64,000 nt of DNA from assembly GCF_003966895.1 (NCBI RefSeq), contig NZ_AP018449.1, positions 3,117,501 through 3,181,500 on the forward strand. The letters are read 5' to 3'. A program made the translations under genes and the position numbers. Numbering within the stretch: position 1 is the stretch's first letter; the number at the start of each line of letters is the position of its first letter. This DNA comes from Methylomusa anaerophila (GTDB taxonomy: Bacteria > Bacillota > Negativicutes > Sporomusales > Sporomusaceae). The notes under the pieces were generated by a model that saw only the letters and a program-made list of their open reading frames with translations, was not told the DNA's origin and did no database searches. Positions 42,084-51,604 of the stretch are shown one piece after another.

Positions 42084-42413
42084 ATGGCTGACAAAAAACT
42101 TGATAAAAAATATGATGGAGGTAACTTCATCGAAGAAAAGTATGTGGACATCAAAACTAAGATTGACAGTGGTGTAAATGATGGTTTTTCTTTTGTCCAC
42201 CTAATCGGGTTTATTGATGTTGAAAAAATTATTTCTTTGGATTGGAAGAAGTTCTTTCTTGAAAAGAAATATCCGTTCGCTGTCCTCATAGTTGCCCCCA
42301 ATAAGCGCGATAAGCATGATTCTTCTAAGGATGATAAGGATGATAAAGATGATAAGTATGATGATTGTGACGACAAAGATAAAAAAGATTATGAAGATGA
42401 TGAATATTATTAA
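42084..42413 (+). CDS. Small protein with Lys/Asp-rich tail
   Basis: 109 residues, family not recognised. An ordered-looking part (1-70; FVHLIGFIDVEKII and FAVLIVAPN strands) is followed by a tail made almost only of Lys, Asp, Tyr and one Cys (DDKDDKDDKYDDCDDK). The first part has a flavour of spore-coat/exosporium assembly proteins but this is only an impression. GGAGGAG precedes ATG 42084. A sigma-K-like promoter upstream and the GT41/fibre genes next door suggest a spore-surface role. Confidence 0.7.
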   Translation: MADKKLDKKYDGGNFIEEKYVDIKTKIDSGVNDGFSFVHLIGFIDVEKIISLDWKKFFLEKKYPFAVLIVAPNKRDKHDSSKDDKDDKDDKYDDCDDKDKKDYEDDEYY

Positions 42414-42453
42414 AAACTAGCGACTGAGTACTTCGCCTTACCACAAAATCTAC

Positions 42454-42481
42454 AAAAAGCCGCGAGATTCGCGGCTTTTTG
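42454..42481 (+). terminator. Terminator after the Lys/Asp-rich gene
   Basis: AAAAAGCCGCGA-GAT-TCGCGGCTTTTT, a strong hairpin, also usable for the convergent GT41 gene. Confidence 0.85.
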
Positions 42482-42532
42482 GCTTAACAGAAAGTATAAG
42501 TACTTTCTGTTGATATAAGTGCAATCATTCTG

Positions 42533-45373
42533 TCATTCTATTGATACTTTTTGGGAAAGGTGATTAATAATTGCCCAAGTTTCTTTGGCATATTTGGGCA
42601 GGAAAGCCGGCGACAAGTCAAACGGCGGGCGAAAATGCCGGGCAAAAGACATGCCAAGTTCCTGCCAAGTGTTAGAATCGAGAGAATTCCTATGTTTTAC
42701 ATGCCGGGCAACGGGCGTTGTCACTTGCTTAACCGGTAACTTGCGCATTAACGGTGTCAGGACAATCCAGTAATCACACCAAGGCAGGCCTAAATACATG
42801 TCAAGGTGAGGATAATATTGGATAATGCTTTTATCAAAGAAAAAATAATCAAATCCGTTTTGATACATTTCTCCGTCCGGGGACGTCAGGTGTTCCACGT
42901 CAACTCTTGACCCGTATAGCATGGAACCGTCTGCTTCCCGCTGGATGTATTCATAGAAAGCATCCCTGGTTAGATGAATATCCGGACTGATTATGCCGCA
43001 TATTTTTAAATCCCGGCTGCTGAAAAACTCTAAAAACTGATGAAAGGGAAGGTAGGAATTGCCATATTTGCTTGTTGCATTTTCCGCTGCCGCAATGAAT
43101 TCTATATCCGGATACTTTGGCTTCAGTTTGGCAATGTCCCTTAATATATTGAGACTGGCGATATGAAATCCGGCGTTCAACCAGGTAGTCAAAGCTTTCT
43201 GCTGCAGTTCGGTATTGTTAATGGATAAGGAAGTTGCGACAGTAATCTTATTGGCGTTAAATTTCTTTGCTGAGTATTGGGCAACCGTTTCCGTTTGCCG
43301 CAAAGTCTCCTCATGAATTTTAATTAAGGCTTCTTCATAGGATCGCTGCGCTATTGGGCCATTGAACAGGACTTTTTTTACCCGGGCTTTAATCCTTGTG
43401 CTAAGGCGGCGGCGGAGCTTGGCGTCTTGCGCCAGTCTGACAGCCCAATCCACGTACTCCTCTTCGTTGGCGGCGATACCTTCAGTGATTCCTAAGGCCC
43501 GCAGCATTCCCGCCCCCCAGCGGCTGCGGGCCAATTCTCCTTCCTGGGTTACAATGGGCAGGCCCATATATAAAGCTTCCATGTTGGTAGTCCAGCCGCC
43601 GTAAGGGTAGGTGTCCAACTGCACATCCGCCAGGGATAAAATCCCCATAACATGTTGTGAGTGGCCAAGCGGCGGCAGAAGCAGCAACCGGTCTCCAACC
43701 CCCGCTACCTTAGCGGCGCCGGCAATTCGCCGGGAGTAAACACGATCAATGCTGGCGTGGGTAGCAAAAGGCTTTAACACAACCCAGGCATTGGGAGCTT
43801 TTTTCAGTATTTCTACAAACAGCCGATCACGCAGATGCCCATGCTTGATACCGTTGGCGCAGGAGATAAAGACTACCGCGTCTGCCGGTAATCCCAAATC
43901 CTCGCGGGTAAGTTTATCTTCCGGGTGGCTAGGCAGATATTGAGCAGCGCCCAGGTTGGGCAGTTTAACAATTTTTTCCCGATAATGGTGCCGGGCATTT
44001 GGCGGTTCAAAGTCACCGCTGATATAGTACTGGATGGTGGGCATACCTGTGGTTGTGCCATGGCCGACCAAGGCGCACTGGACCGGTGCAAGCTGTAGTC
44101 CGGAGAGAATGTATGTAACCGGGTCCATACCAATGTCGGGGTAAATTAAGATATCAAGCTTGCTGTTAATGATGTTTTGGATAATAGTGCTGAAGTCCAT
44201 CATGTTTTCAATTCGCTCAAAATATTGGCAATTATTTTTAAAGAGATCGGAAATCTCATCATGATAGTCGCCTAACGCATATACATATACTTCAAATTTG
44301 TTGCGGTCATGGTGGATGACCCGGTTCACCATGTAGCAGCTTACCGCTTGCTTATAAAAATTACGGGATATGTAGCCGATGCGAAGCTTCTCTCCGCCTC
44401 CAAGCAGCTTTCGCGCCGGCTTGGGTTTGGGACAAGGCATAAATTTATTCATGACGTGACTGATAAAATCGCCAAATGCGGCAAGACCGTCGATATTATT
44501 GCCGCCGATATAGGAAGCGCGCCAAAAGCCGGTCATGACTTCCTGTACGAATGTCAAAAAGAAATTGGTGTTAATCATTGCCGGATGATTCTTGATAGCA
44601 TGACATAAATCCGGAACGTAGCGCAATAGCTTCTGCCGATGTCTTTCCTCGGCATTAAAATAGGGGATATTTACCATCCAGTGCATGATTGAGGTTTTAT
44701 AGCAAAAGGGTAGTGCGGACCGGACCAAGGCTTGGGCGTCAATTGCGTAATCGCCGGCAGCAAAAGGCTGATACATGCTGGCGATTATTAGCTGGCTATA
44801 GTAGTCGCAAGCGCCGGCGGTGAGTGATTGCACATTTATTTCCTCTTTTTTAAAAGATTTAAAAGAAGTCCAATACAGATTGAGCGCCGAAAAGGGTTCC
44901 AAAAATATTTGCCGCCAAATACTGATCATTAGTCTTTGCTGTTCAGCCGGTAGGCCGGTTATAGCAGCCGGCGGATTTTTGGCGAAAAATTTCTGGAGTT
45001 TTACGCGCATATTCACACAGAAATGGAGCAGGGATATTTTTTCAGCATCAGAAATTGCGCCGTTGCGCTGCTCCAGCTTGCGGTTTGTGAACCAACGGTA
45101 AAGAATTTCCCACAGCAGCTTGTAATCTTGGGTTGAAGAAATGCATTTCAGGCAATGGCCGAAAAACAAGTCGACATATAAGGTTTTTTCATTCGTGTTG
45201 TTAGTGCTGTTATTGCGGCTTTGGCAATCAAAACCGTTATGTATTTCGTCAAATTGCTTCCAGGCATGGTCCCAGCCAACTGTTTGAGCAGCTTGTATGG
45301 TTTCGGCTATTTTATATCTTTCTATAATCAAATCGAAAATACTATGAGTATCGGTATCGTCAGTACCGATCAT
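42533..45373 (-). CDS. GT41 (SPINDLY/OGT-like) glycosyltransferase with extra N- and C-terminal domains
   Basis: 946 residues. The central part (about 335-690) has the O-GlcNAc-transferase catalytic signatures: LRIGYISRNF, QCALVGHGTTTGMPTIQYYISGD, FISCANGIKH, GGWTTNMEALYMGLPIVT and a closing RSRWGAGMLRALG. The N-terminal 330 residues are helical and lack obvious TPR repeats. The C-terminal about 225 (from NKITVATSLSINN) resembles a second GT-A-like domain. GT41 enzymes attach a sugar to Ser/Thr. ATG 45373 has GGGGGGA 5 nt upstream. Lies just downstream of the 17-repeat protein, its most likely acceptor. Confidence 0.88.
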   Translation of the reverse strand: MIGTDDTDTHSIFDLIIERYKIAETIQAAQTVGWDHAWKQFDEIHNGFDCQSRNNSTNNTNEKTLYVDLFFGHCLKCISSTQDYKLLWEILYRWFTNRKLEQRNGAISDAEKISLLHFCVNMRVKLQKFFAKNPPAAITGLPAEQQRLMISIWRQIFLEPFSALNLYWTSFKSFKKEEINVQSLTAGACDYYSQLIIASMYQPFAAGDYAIDAQALVRSALPFCYKTSIMHWMVNIPYFNAEERHRQKLLRYVPDLCHAIKNHPAMINTNFFLTFVQEVMTGFWRASYIGGNNIDGLAAFGDFISHVMNKFMPCPKPKPARKLLGGGEKLRIGYISRNFYKQAVSCYMVNRVIHHDRNKFEVYVYALGDYHDEISDLFKNNCQYFERIENMMDFSTIIQNIINSKLDILIYPDIGMDPVTYILSGLQLAPVQCALVGHGTTTGMPTIQYYISGDFEPPNARHHYREKIVKLPNLGAAQYLPSHPEDKLTREDLGLPADAVVFISCANGIKHGHLRDRLFVEILKKAPNAWVVLKPFATHASIDRVYSRRIAGAAKVAGVGDRLLLLPPLGHSQHVMGILSLADVQLDTYPYGGWTTNMEALYMGLPIVTQEGELARSRWGAGMLRALGITEGIAANEEEYVDWAVRLAQDAKLRRRLSTRIKARVKKVLFNGPIAQRSYEEALIKIHEETLRQTETVAQYSAKKFNANKITVATSLSINNTELQQKALTTWLNAGFHIASLNILRDIAKLKPKYPDIEFIAAAENATSKYGNSYLPFHQFLEFFSSRDLKICGIISPDIHLTRDAFYEYIQREADGSMLYGSRVDVEHLTSPDGEMYQNGFDYFFFDKSIIQYYPHLDMYLGLPWCDYWIVLTPLMRKLPVKQVTTPVARHVKHRNSLDSNTWQELGMSFARHFRPPFDLSPAFLPKYAKETWAIINHLSQKVSIE

Positions 45374-45454
45374 GCTTTTCCCCCCAATCGAGATTCGTGC
45401 TTATGATCTGGTATCGGGTTATTGTATTCAAGCTGAGGTCAGCGTGTGAAATAT

Positions 45455-45486
45455 AAAAACGCCTTGACTCATGCCAAGGCGTTTTT
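45455..45486. terminator. Bidirectional terminator between fibre and GT41 genes
   Basis: AAAAACGCCTTG-ACTCATGC-CAAGGCGTTTTT. Confidence 0.85.
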
Positions 45487-45497
45487 ATAATATAGTT

Positions 45498-47444
45498 TTA
45501 CGGGCCAGGACTCTTGAAAACCCGGGTTACAAAGTCGCCGCTGCGGAAGGTGTTGGGACTTGAGAATCTGTTATCCTCAGATACTGTGGTAGTGTAAACA
45601 TAGATGCCGGGGACAACACCGGATACTGTAAGTTCATAATTGTCCAGGATGGGGCCACCGTTGTCCGGCGTATAAATGTTGAATTCTATATCATTGGAGC
45701 AATTGGGTTGTACCTGGAACACGGCTTCACAGAAACAGATTGCCGGGCAAATATCATGGTTCCAGACCGTCATGATAACATTCTGAGCAGCGGGTGAGGT
45801 ATTAATTACCTTAAAGACCAAATTGCGGGAATCTCTGTCGCGTATAACTGCGCCGGTAGTAATATCATTTTCAATATTTTCAATGTTTCTGTTGCCAATT
45901 CCTTTTACTTCACTCTTAATATCATTTAACTCAAGCAGATTATTTGCCAAAATATTGTTAATGTCAATGATTTCTTGCTTGATGTCATTCAAACCAAAAA
46001 ACTGGCTATTAATTGTGTCATTGATAATAAATACGGCGTTGCCAATGTCGTAGACTTCATTTTTAATTTTGTTAAGCCCGAAGTTTTCATTGTTGAGAAT
46101 ACGAGAGACGCGGCGAATGCCGTTTTCCGTACAACGGACTTCGTCTTTTATCTCGTTAAAACGCAAGTCTCCATTCGCTTCATTGTCCCGGTGGCCATGG
46201 GCTACAAGGCCGAGAATGCATTTGATGTCATCTTCTATACCGCATACTTCGTCTTTAATCTCTTTAAGGCCGTAGTTTTCATTGTTGAGAATATGAGCGA
46301 CGCGCTCAATATCTTCTTCCACCTTGCATTTAATCCCGTAAAGCCCGAAGTCTTCATTGTTGAGAACGCAAAGGACTTTGTGGATATCGTTTTCTGCGCC
46401 GCGCACTTCGTTTTTGATCTCATTAAGCCCGAAGTCGCCATTTTTAAGAATGCGAATCACCCGGTGGATGTCATTTCCCACCCCGTATACTTCGCCCTTA
46501 ATCTCTTTAAGCCCGAAGTCTTCGTCTTTGAGAATGCGAATCACCCGGTGAATGTCGTTTTCCATCCCGCGAAACTCAGTCTTAATTTCATTGACACCGG
46601 CGCCAAATTCTTCATTGTTCCGGTGGCTGTGGGTGAGAAGGCAAATGACACGTTGGATGTCGTCGTCGATACTGCCTACTTCGCTCTTAATCTCTTTTAA
46701 GCCAAAGTCTTCATTGTGAAGCGTGCGAAGGACGCGGCGGATACCATTTTCCACCCCGCGGACTTCAGTCTTAATTTCATGGAGTCCGAAATCCTCACTG
46801 TTAAGTAAGTCATTAATGCCGGTAATTTCGTTTTTAATCTCACTGAGACCGAAGTATTCGTTATTAATGCTGTCATTAATGCCGGCAATTTCATCGTTTA
46901 TGTCGGTAACGGTTTCGTTAATCTCAATAACTTCCTTTTTGATTTCATTTAAGCCGAAAAACTGGTTATTGACGCTGTCATTGATATGAACAACCTGGTT
47001 TTCAATAAAGCGGATTTCTCCCTTGATTTCCCCAAGACCGAAGTTTTTGTTATTAAGTAAGTCATTTAGCTCGATTATCTCATGCTTGATTTCACTAAGG
47101 CCAAATAAATCATTGCCGAGACTGCTTTCAATATCGATAACTTCGTTTTTTATCTCTTTAAGACCAAAAACCGAGTTATTTACGATATCATTAATTTCAA
47201 TAACTTCATCTTTAATTTCTTTAAGCCCAAATTTGGGATTATCAAGTTTCGCTTTGATCTTGCGAATTTCTTCCAACAGAACACAAAAAATAACTTTGTT
47301 TCTAAGATCATGGCTGCAGCGTCCATCCAGGCAGTCTACCACGCCGGCTACAGTTTTCCTTAAATCACATAGGCAGGATATTATGTTGGCAACCTCATCG
47401 CCGTCGCAGCAACCGGTGACCTTATCATGATCGCGGTCCCCCAA
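45498..47444 (-). CDS. Fibrous repeat protein with C-terminal beta domain
   Basis: About 648 residues. A Cys-containing head (1-55: VTGCCDGDE, SCLCDLR, CLDGRCSHD) is followed by about 17 degenerate units of 25-33 residues centred on FGLxEIKxEV and separated by helical IxxINDxVNN / IxRVxRILNNED segments, an elongated helical stalk. The C-terminal about 105 residues (NLVFKVINTSPAAQNVIMTV onward) look like an all-beta surface domain with Cys. No signal peptide. ATG 47465 has no ribosome site; TTG 47444, 6 nt behind GGGGGGAG, is chosen. Reminiscent of spore appendage or tail-fibre proteins, exact family not recognised. Confidence 0.8.
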   Translation of the reverse strand: MGDRDHDKVTGCCDGDEVANIISCLCDLRKTVAGVVDCLDGRCSHDLRNKVIFCVLLEEIRKIKAKLDNPKFGLKEIKDEVIEINDIVNNSVFGLKEIKNEVIDIESSLGNDLFGLSEIKHEIIELNDLLNNKNFGLGEIKGEIRFIENQVVHINDSVNNQFFGLNEIKKEVIEINETVTDINDEIAGINDSINNEYFGLSEIKNEITGINDLLNSEDFGLHEIKTEVRGVENGIRRVLRTLHNEDFGLKEIKSEVGSIDDDIQRVICLLTHSHRNNEEFGAGVNEIKTEFRGMENDIHRVIRILKDEDFGLKEIKGEVYGVGNDIHRVIRILKNGDFGLNEIKNEVRGAENDIHKVLCVLNNEDFGLYGIKCKVEEDIERVAHILNNENYGLKEIKDEVCGIEDDIKCILGLVAHGHRDNEANGDLRFNEIKDEVRCTENGIRRVSRILNNENFGLNKIKNEVYDIGNAVFIINDTINSQFFGLNDIKQEIIDINNILANNLLELNDIKSEVKGIGNRNIENIENDITTGAVIRDRDSRNLVFKVINTSPAAQNVIMTVWNHDICPAICFCEAVFQVQPNCSNDIEFNIYTPDNGGPILDNYELTVSGVVPGIYVYTTTVSEDNRFSSPNTFRSGDFVTRVFKSPGP

Positions 47445-47474
47445 GTATATCTCCCCCCATAACATAATCTCAAC

Positions 47475-47515
47475 ATAGTATATACTATATACTATATGTT
47501 TTAGTGTGTTTTAGT
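47475..47515 (-). promoter_or_regulatory. Palindromic promoter region of the fibre gene
   Basis: Contains the perfect palindrome ATAGTATATACTAT (47475-47488) and, on the minus strand, CATATAGTA (47498-47490) with AC 15 bp upstream, a weak sigma-K-like match. Shares AACATAGTATATA with the promoter region at 42013-42025. Confidence 0.35.
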
Positions 47516-47631
47516 TAACGCGGTTACTTGTCTAACTTGTTCAGATTAAAAATTTCTGCAATAAATAATCCTGTCATAATTTATGTAGGGAATATACAGA
47601 TGGTGCAATTACAATGCATATAACGAAGAAA

Positions 47632-47661
47632 AGAAAAGAACCGCATCAGCGATTCTTTTCT
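47632..47661 (-). terminator. Terminator downstream of pyc
   Basis: AGAAAAGAATCGC-TGAT-GCGGTTCTTTTCT on the minus strand with one mismatch, followed by T-rich sequence. Confidence 0.65.
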
Positions 47662-47716
47662 AAAATAATCGAAGGGAATAAGTTTGGGGAATCCCAATCA
47701 GGGACATGAGATACTA

Positions 47717-50700
47717 CTATGTTGGAGTTTTCGTCAACTCCAACAGCAAGTCGCCGGTTTCTATCGTTTCGTTGGGTTTGATGTGTATGTCTTTCACGAC
47801 AGCGTCAAACGGCGCCAGAATTGTTGTTTCCATTTTCATGGCCTCGGTTACCAGGAGCGGTGTCCCTTTTTTTACCACATTCCCCTTGTCTACAAACAAC
47901 TTGACTACTTTTCCCGATAATGTCGCGCCGATATGACTGGGGTTTTCTTCTTCCGCTTTTAAGCGGGTAATTACCGTGGCAACAATGCTATGGTCCTTGA
48001 TGGCTACTTCCCGGGGTAGTCCGTTGAGTTCAAAATTAACGATTCTTTTTCCATTGGGCATAGGTTCCTCAATGGAAACCAGTTTTATTACCAAAGTTTT
48101 TCCCTCTTCAATATCTACCTGTATTTCCTCACGGGAGACAAGACCATAGAAAAATGTCGGCGTGTCTATTATACTGACATCACCGTAGGCGTTGGCGAAG
48201 TTAGTCCAGTCAGTAAAGACCTTGGGATATAAAGAGTAGGAAAGAACATCAGCAAAGGTAACCGGACGCTGCAACAGGTTATTTACCGTGTCGCGTATTT
48301 CTGTAAAGTTGATTGCTTCCATGGTTTCCCCCGGGCGGTTGGTCAATGGGGAACGCCCCTTAAGGATAATACGCTGTAATTCTTTCGGGAACCCTTGATA
48401 GGGCTGACCCAGGTGACCGGCAAAAAATTCCACAACCGAGTTGGGAAAGTTGAGGGTTTCGCCCCGCTCGTAAATATCATCTTCGGTCAAGTTATTTTCC
48501 ACCATATACAAGGTCATGTCACCAACAACCTTTGAGGATGGGGTTACTTTTACGATATCTCCGAACATATAATTGACTTGGCGATAGACCTCCTTGATTT
48601 TGTCCCACTGATTTTCCAAGCCCAGGACTTTGGCCTGCTGTTTCAAATTACTAAACTGTCCACCCGGCATTTCATGCAGGTATACTTCCGGGTTAGGGAA
48701 AAACTGACTGCTTTCAAAATCTTTATAATAATTTCTGACATCCTGCCAGTAATGGGATAGTTCGTATAAGGCGGTAATGTCGACCTTGGGCTGGCGTTCG
48801 TTGTGCTCCAGGGCGTAATATAAAGTATTGGCACTGGGCTGAGAAGACATTCCTGCCAGCGAGGAAACCGCCGCGTCAACTATGTCCACACCCGCCTCAA
48901 TGGCGCGGGCATAGGTATAGATACCGTTACCGCTGGTATCATGAGTGTGGAGATGGATGGGAATATTTACCGCCTCTTTTAAGGAAGATATCAGACGATA
49001 GGCAGCTTCCGGTTTTAGCAAGCCGGCCATGTCCTTGATGGCCAGAATGTGGGCTCCGGCCCGCTCTAATTCCTTGGCCATGTTTATATAGTAAGCCAGG
49101 TTATATTTGCTCCGCGACTGGTCGAGAATATCACCGGTGTAACACAACGCAGCTTCGGCAACTTTGCCGGATTCCCTGACGGCTTCGATGGCGACGGATA
49201 TACCGGTAATCCAGTTCAGGCTATCAAAGATACGGAAAACATCAATCCCTGCTTCGGCGGAGTGGGCTACGAAGGACTTGATCAGGTTGTCGGGATAATT
49301 TGTATAGCCTACGGCATTGGACCCTCTTAAGAGCATCTGGAATAATATGTTGGGAACCTTTTGTCTCAGGCTGGCCAGTCGCTGCCAGGGGTCTTCCTTC
49401 AAGAACCGGTAGGCGACATCAAAAGTGGCGCCGCCCCACATTTCCAGAGAAAATAGATTTGGCAGCAGGCTGGCAGTGGACTCGCTTATATTTACTATAT
49501 CACGAGTGCGTATCCGGGTGGCAAGCAGGGACTGGTGGCCGTCCCGCCAGGTGGTGTCCGTTAATAGTACTTCTTTTTGTTCTTTAATCCAGGCTACCAG
49601 TCCTGCCGGTCCCATTTGGTCCAGAATTTGTTTTGTTCCCGGTGGTATGTTTCCAGTAGTAGGTGTGCTGGGAAACCGCACCGGCGGGAATTCAGGTTTG
49701 GGGGACTTTTTTATTCCTGCGAAGCCGTTGACCGAAACATCGCCCAGGTAGGTTAACAGTTTCGTGGCCCGGTCCCTGGGGATAGGGAGTACGAAAAGTT
49801 CGGGCGATGTGTCAATAAAGGTGGTGTCATAAGTCCCGTGTAAGAATTTTTCGTGATTTACTACATTGTATAGAAAAGCAATATTGGTTTTAATGCCCCG
49901 GATACGAAATTCACCCAAACAGCGTTTCATTTTGGCGATGGCGCTTTTGTGCGTCAGCCCCCAGGTAGACACTTTTACCAGCAGGGAATCGTAAAAAGGC
50001 GTGATAACCGACCCGGCATAGGCATTGCCTGCATCCAGCCGTACTCCGGGGCCGCCGGCACTGCGATAGACGCTGATTTTGCCGGTGTCCGGCATAAATT
50101 GGTTAGACGGATCTTCGGTAGTAATCCGGCACTGAATGGCGTGACCGTTACAGCGGATGTTTTCTTGCTGCGGGATGCCCACTTCCTCGTCATAAAGGCG
50201 GTAGCCATCGGCAATAAGAAGCTGTGCCTGCACCATATCGATGCCTGTTACCATCTCGGTAATGGTATGTTCTACCTGTATGCGGGGATTAACTTCAATG
50301 AAATAGAAGCTCTGATCCGAAGTGACGAGAAATTCCACAGTGCCGGCACTTATGTAGCCGACATGCCGCATGAGTTTGACAGCGGCATTGCAGATGGATA
50401 GCCGCAATTCGTTAGATAAAGATATGCTGGGAGCAATTTCAATAACCTTTTGATGACGCCGCTGCACTGAGCAATCCCGTTCAAAAAGGTGGACGATATT
50501 CCCGAATTTGTCACCCAATATCTGAACTTCAATATGTTTAGGGTATTCAATAAGTTTTTCCAGGTATATCTCATCATTGCCAAAAGACGATTGGGCTTCG
50601 GATTTCGCCCGGTGGTACGATTCTTCCAGGGCGGCGGCAGTGCGGACAATGCGCATGCCGCGGCCGCCCCCGCCCAAGATGGCTTTGATGATGAAAGGAA

Positions 50701-51169
50701 AGCCGTGCTGAGCGGCAAAAGTTTTTACTTCTTCAATGTCCGTGACTGGTCCGTCGCTGCCGGGGATGACCGGTAATCCTACTTCGACGGCTTTTTTACG
50801 GGCGTTTATTTTATCACCAAACATCTGTAAATGCTGCATTTCAGGTCCAATAAAAATAAACCCTTCCTCAGCGCAGCGTTTAGCCAGATTAATATTTTCC
50901 GATAAAAAACCGTAGCCCGGATGAATGGCGTCTACACCGCGCTTTTTAGCGATTTCCATGATGCCTTCAATATCGAGATAAGCGCCGATAGGGCCTTTAC
51001 CTTCACCGATTAAATAGGCTTCATCCGCTGTGTACCGGTGCAAAGAAAAAATATCTTCTTTGGAATAAATTGCTATAGTGCGTATACCTAATTCATTGCA
51101 GGCCCGGAATACCCGTATGGCAATTTCTCCCCGATTGGCGACCAGTACAGTATGTATTTTTTTCAACAA
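47717..51169 (-). CDS. pyc: Pyruvate carboxylase
   Basis: 1150 residues, the full single-chain type. Biotin carboxylase domain about 1-450 (GYGFLSEN, the GGGGRGMR ATP loop, EVNPRIQVEH), carboxyltransferase about 530-800 (DTTWRDGHQSLLATR, IKDMAGLLKP, HTHDTSGNG), PYC tetramerisation region, and a biotinyl domain with the acceptor Lys near 1112 in EAMKM. Makes oxaloacetate from pyruvate for anaplerosis. Start is TTG 51169 or, better spaced from GGAGGGG (7 nt), TTG 51166. Single gene. Confidence 0.96.
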   Translation of the reverse strand: MLKKIHTVLVANRGEIAIRVFRACNELGIRTIAIYSKEDIFSLHRYTADEAYLIGEGKGPIGAYLDIEGIMEIAKKRGVDAIHPGYGFLSENINLAKRCAEEGFIFIGPEMQHLQMFGDKINARKKAVEVGLPVIPGSDGPVTDIEEVKTFAAQHGFPFIIKAILGGGGRGMRIVRTAAALEESYHRAKSEAQSSFGNDEIYLEKLIEYPKHIEVQILGDKFGNIVHLFERDCSVQRRHQKVIEIAPSISLSNELRLSICNAAVKLMRHVGYISAGTVEFLVTSDQSFYFIEVNPRIQVEHTITEMVTGIDMVQAQLLIADGYRLYDEEVGIPQQENIRCNGHAIQCRITTEDPSNQFMPDTGKISVYRSAGGPGVRLDAGNAYAGSVITPFYDSLLVKVSTWGLTHKSAIAKMKRCLGEFRIRGIKTNIAFLYNVVNHEKFLHGTYDTTFIDTSPELFVLPIPRDRATKLLTYLGDVSVNGFAGIKKSPKPEFPPVRFPSTPTTGNIPPGTKQILDQMGPAGLVAWIKEQKEVLLTDTTWRDGHQSLLATRIRTRDIVNISESTASLLPNLFSLEMWGGATFDVAYRFLKEDPWQRLASLRQKVPNILFQMLLRGSNAVGYTNYPDNLIKSFVAHSAEAGIDVFRIFDSLNWITGISVAIEAVRESGKVAEAALCYTGDILDQSRSKYNLAYYINMAKELERAGAHILAIKDMAGLLKPEAAYRLISSLKEAVNIPIHLHTHDTSGNGIYTYARAIEAGVDIVDAAVSSLAGMSSQPSANTLYYALEHNERQPKVDITALYELSHYWQDVRNYYKDFESSQFFPNPEVYLHEMPGGQFSNLKQQAKVLGLENQWDKIKEVYRQVNYMFGDIVKVTPSSKVVGDMTLYMVENNLTEDDIYERGETLNFPNSVVEFFAGHLGQPYQGFPKELQRIILKGRSPLTNRPGETMEAINFTEIRDTVNNLLQRPVTFADVLSYSLYPKVFTDWTNFANAYGDVSIIDTPTFFYGLVSREEIQVDIEEGKTLVIKLVSIEEPMPNGKRIVNFELNGLPREVAIKDHSIVATVITRLKAEEENPSHIGATLSGKVVKLFVDKGNVVKKGTPLLVTEAMKMETTILAPFDAVVKDIHIKPNETIETGDLLLELTKTPT

Positions 51170-51181
51170 TGTTCCCCTCCT

Positions 51182-51604
51182 TTAAGGTGAAAACAATTAA
51201 GCTAATTATACGTATCAGAAATTTGTAACTATTCGGAAAGATGCAAGCAGCTGATTTATTGTAATCAGCCGAAAAGTAACCTAAATTCTCTACAGCTTCG
51301 AAAACATTTCGCATTTTCTTACACAATTAATAGTAAGTTACCATGAAATGTACGGCTGTGCAATACTGCAAATATAAGTATACTGTATAAAGTATGCTCA
51401 AAGGTACAAGGTAGGGTGGAACAGTCAGAGGCAACGAGGGAGGGACGCCAAGAGCGCCAAGAATGCCAAAGGAAAAATAGGAGAATATGATTTACTTAAA
51501 ATAGGCGGTAACGATAAAGTAAGATAAATAATTTACAGAAGAATTTCCTAAATTAAGAGTAACTTAATTTATATTTAATTTATTTATTAGATGGAGGCAT
51601 TCAG
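51182..51604. other. Divergent region between pyc and the two-component operon
   Basis: About 420 bases without a gene. A 7-bp hairpin GCTGATT/AATCAGC lies at 51250-51269. Around 51440-51475 is a short purine-rich run with repeated GCCAAGA-type units. No convincing promoter or riboswitch recognised. Confidence 0.4.

Noticed and set aside
45975..46700. A 241-codon open frame on the plus strand with repeating KPEVFIVENA-type residues
   Set aside because: It is the antisense shadow of the repeats in the fibre gene; no ribosome site, and the repeat periodicity follows the minus-strand protein.
45498..47444. Regular repeats considered as a CRISPR array
   Set aside because: Units are degenerate, in frame and encode a continuous protein; no identical direct repeats with unique spacers exist here or elsewhere in the window.
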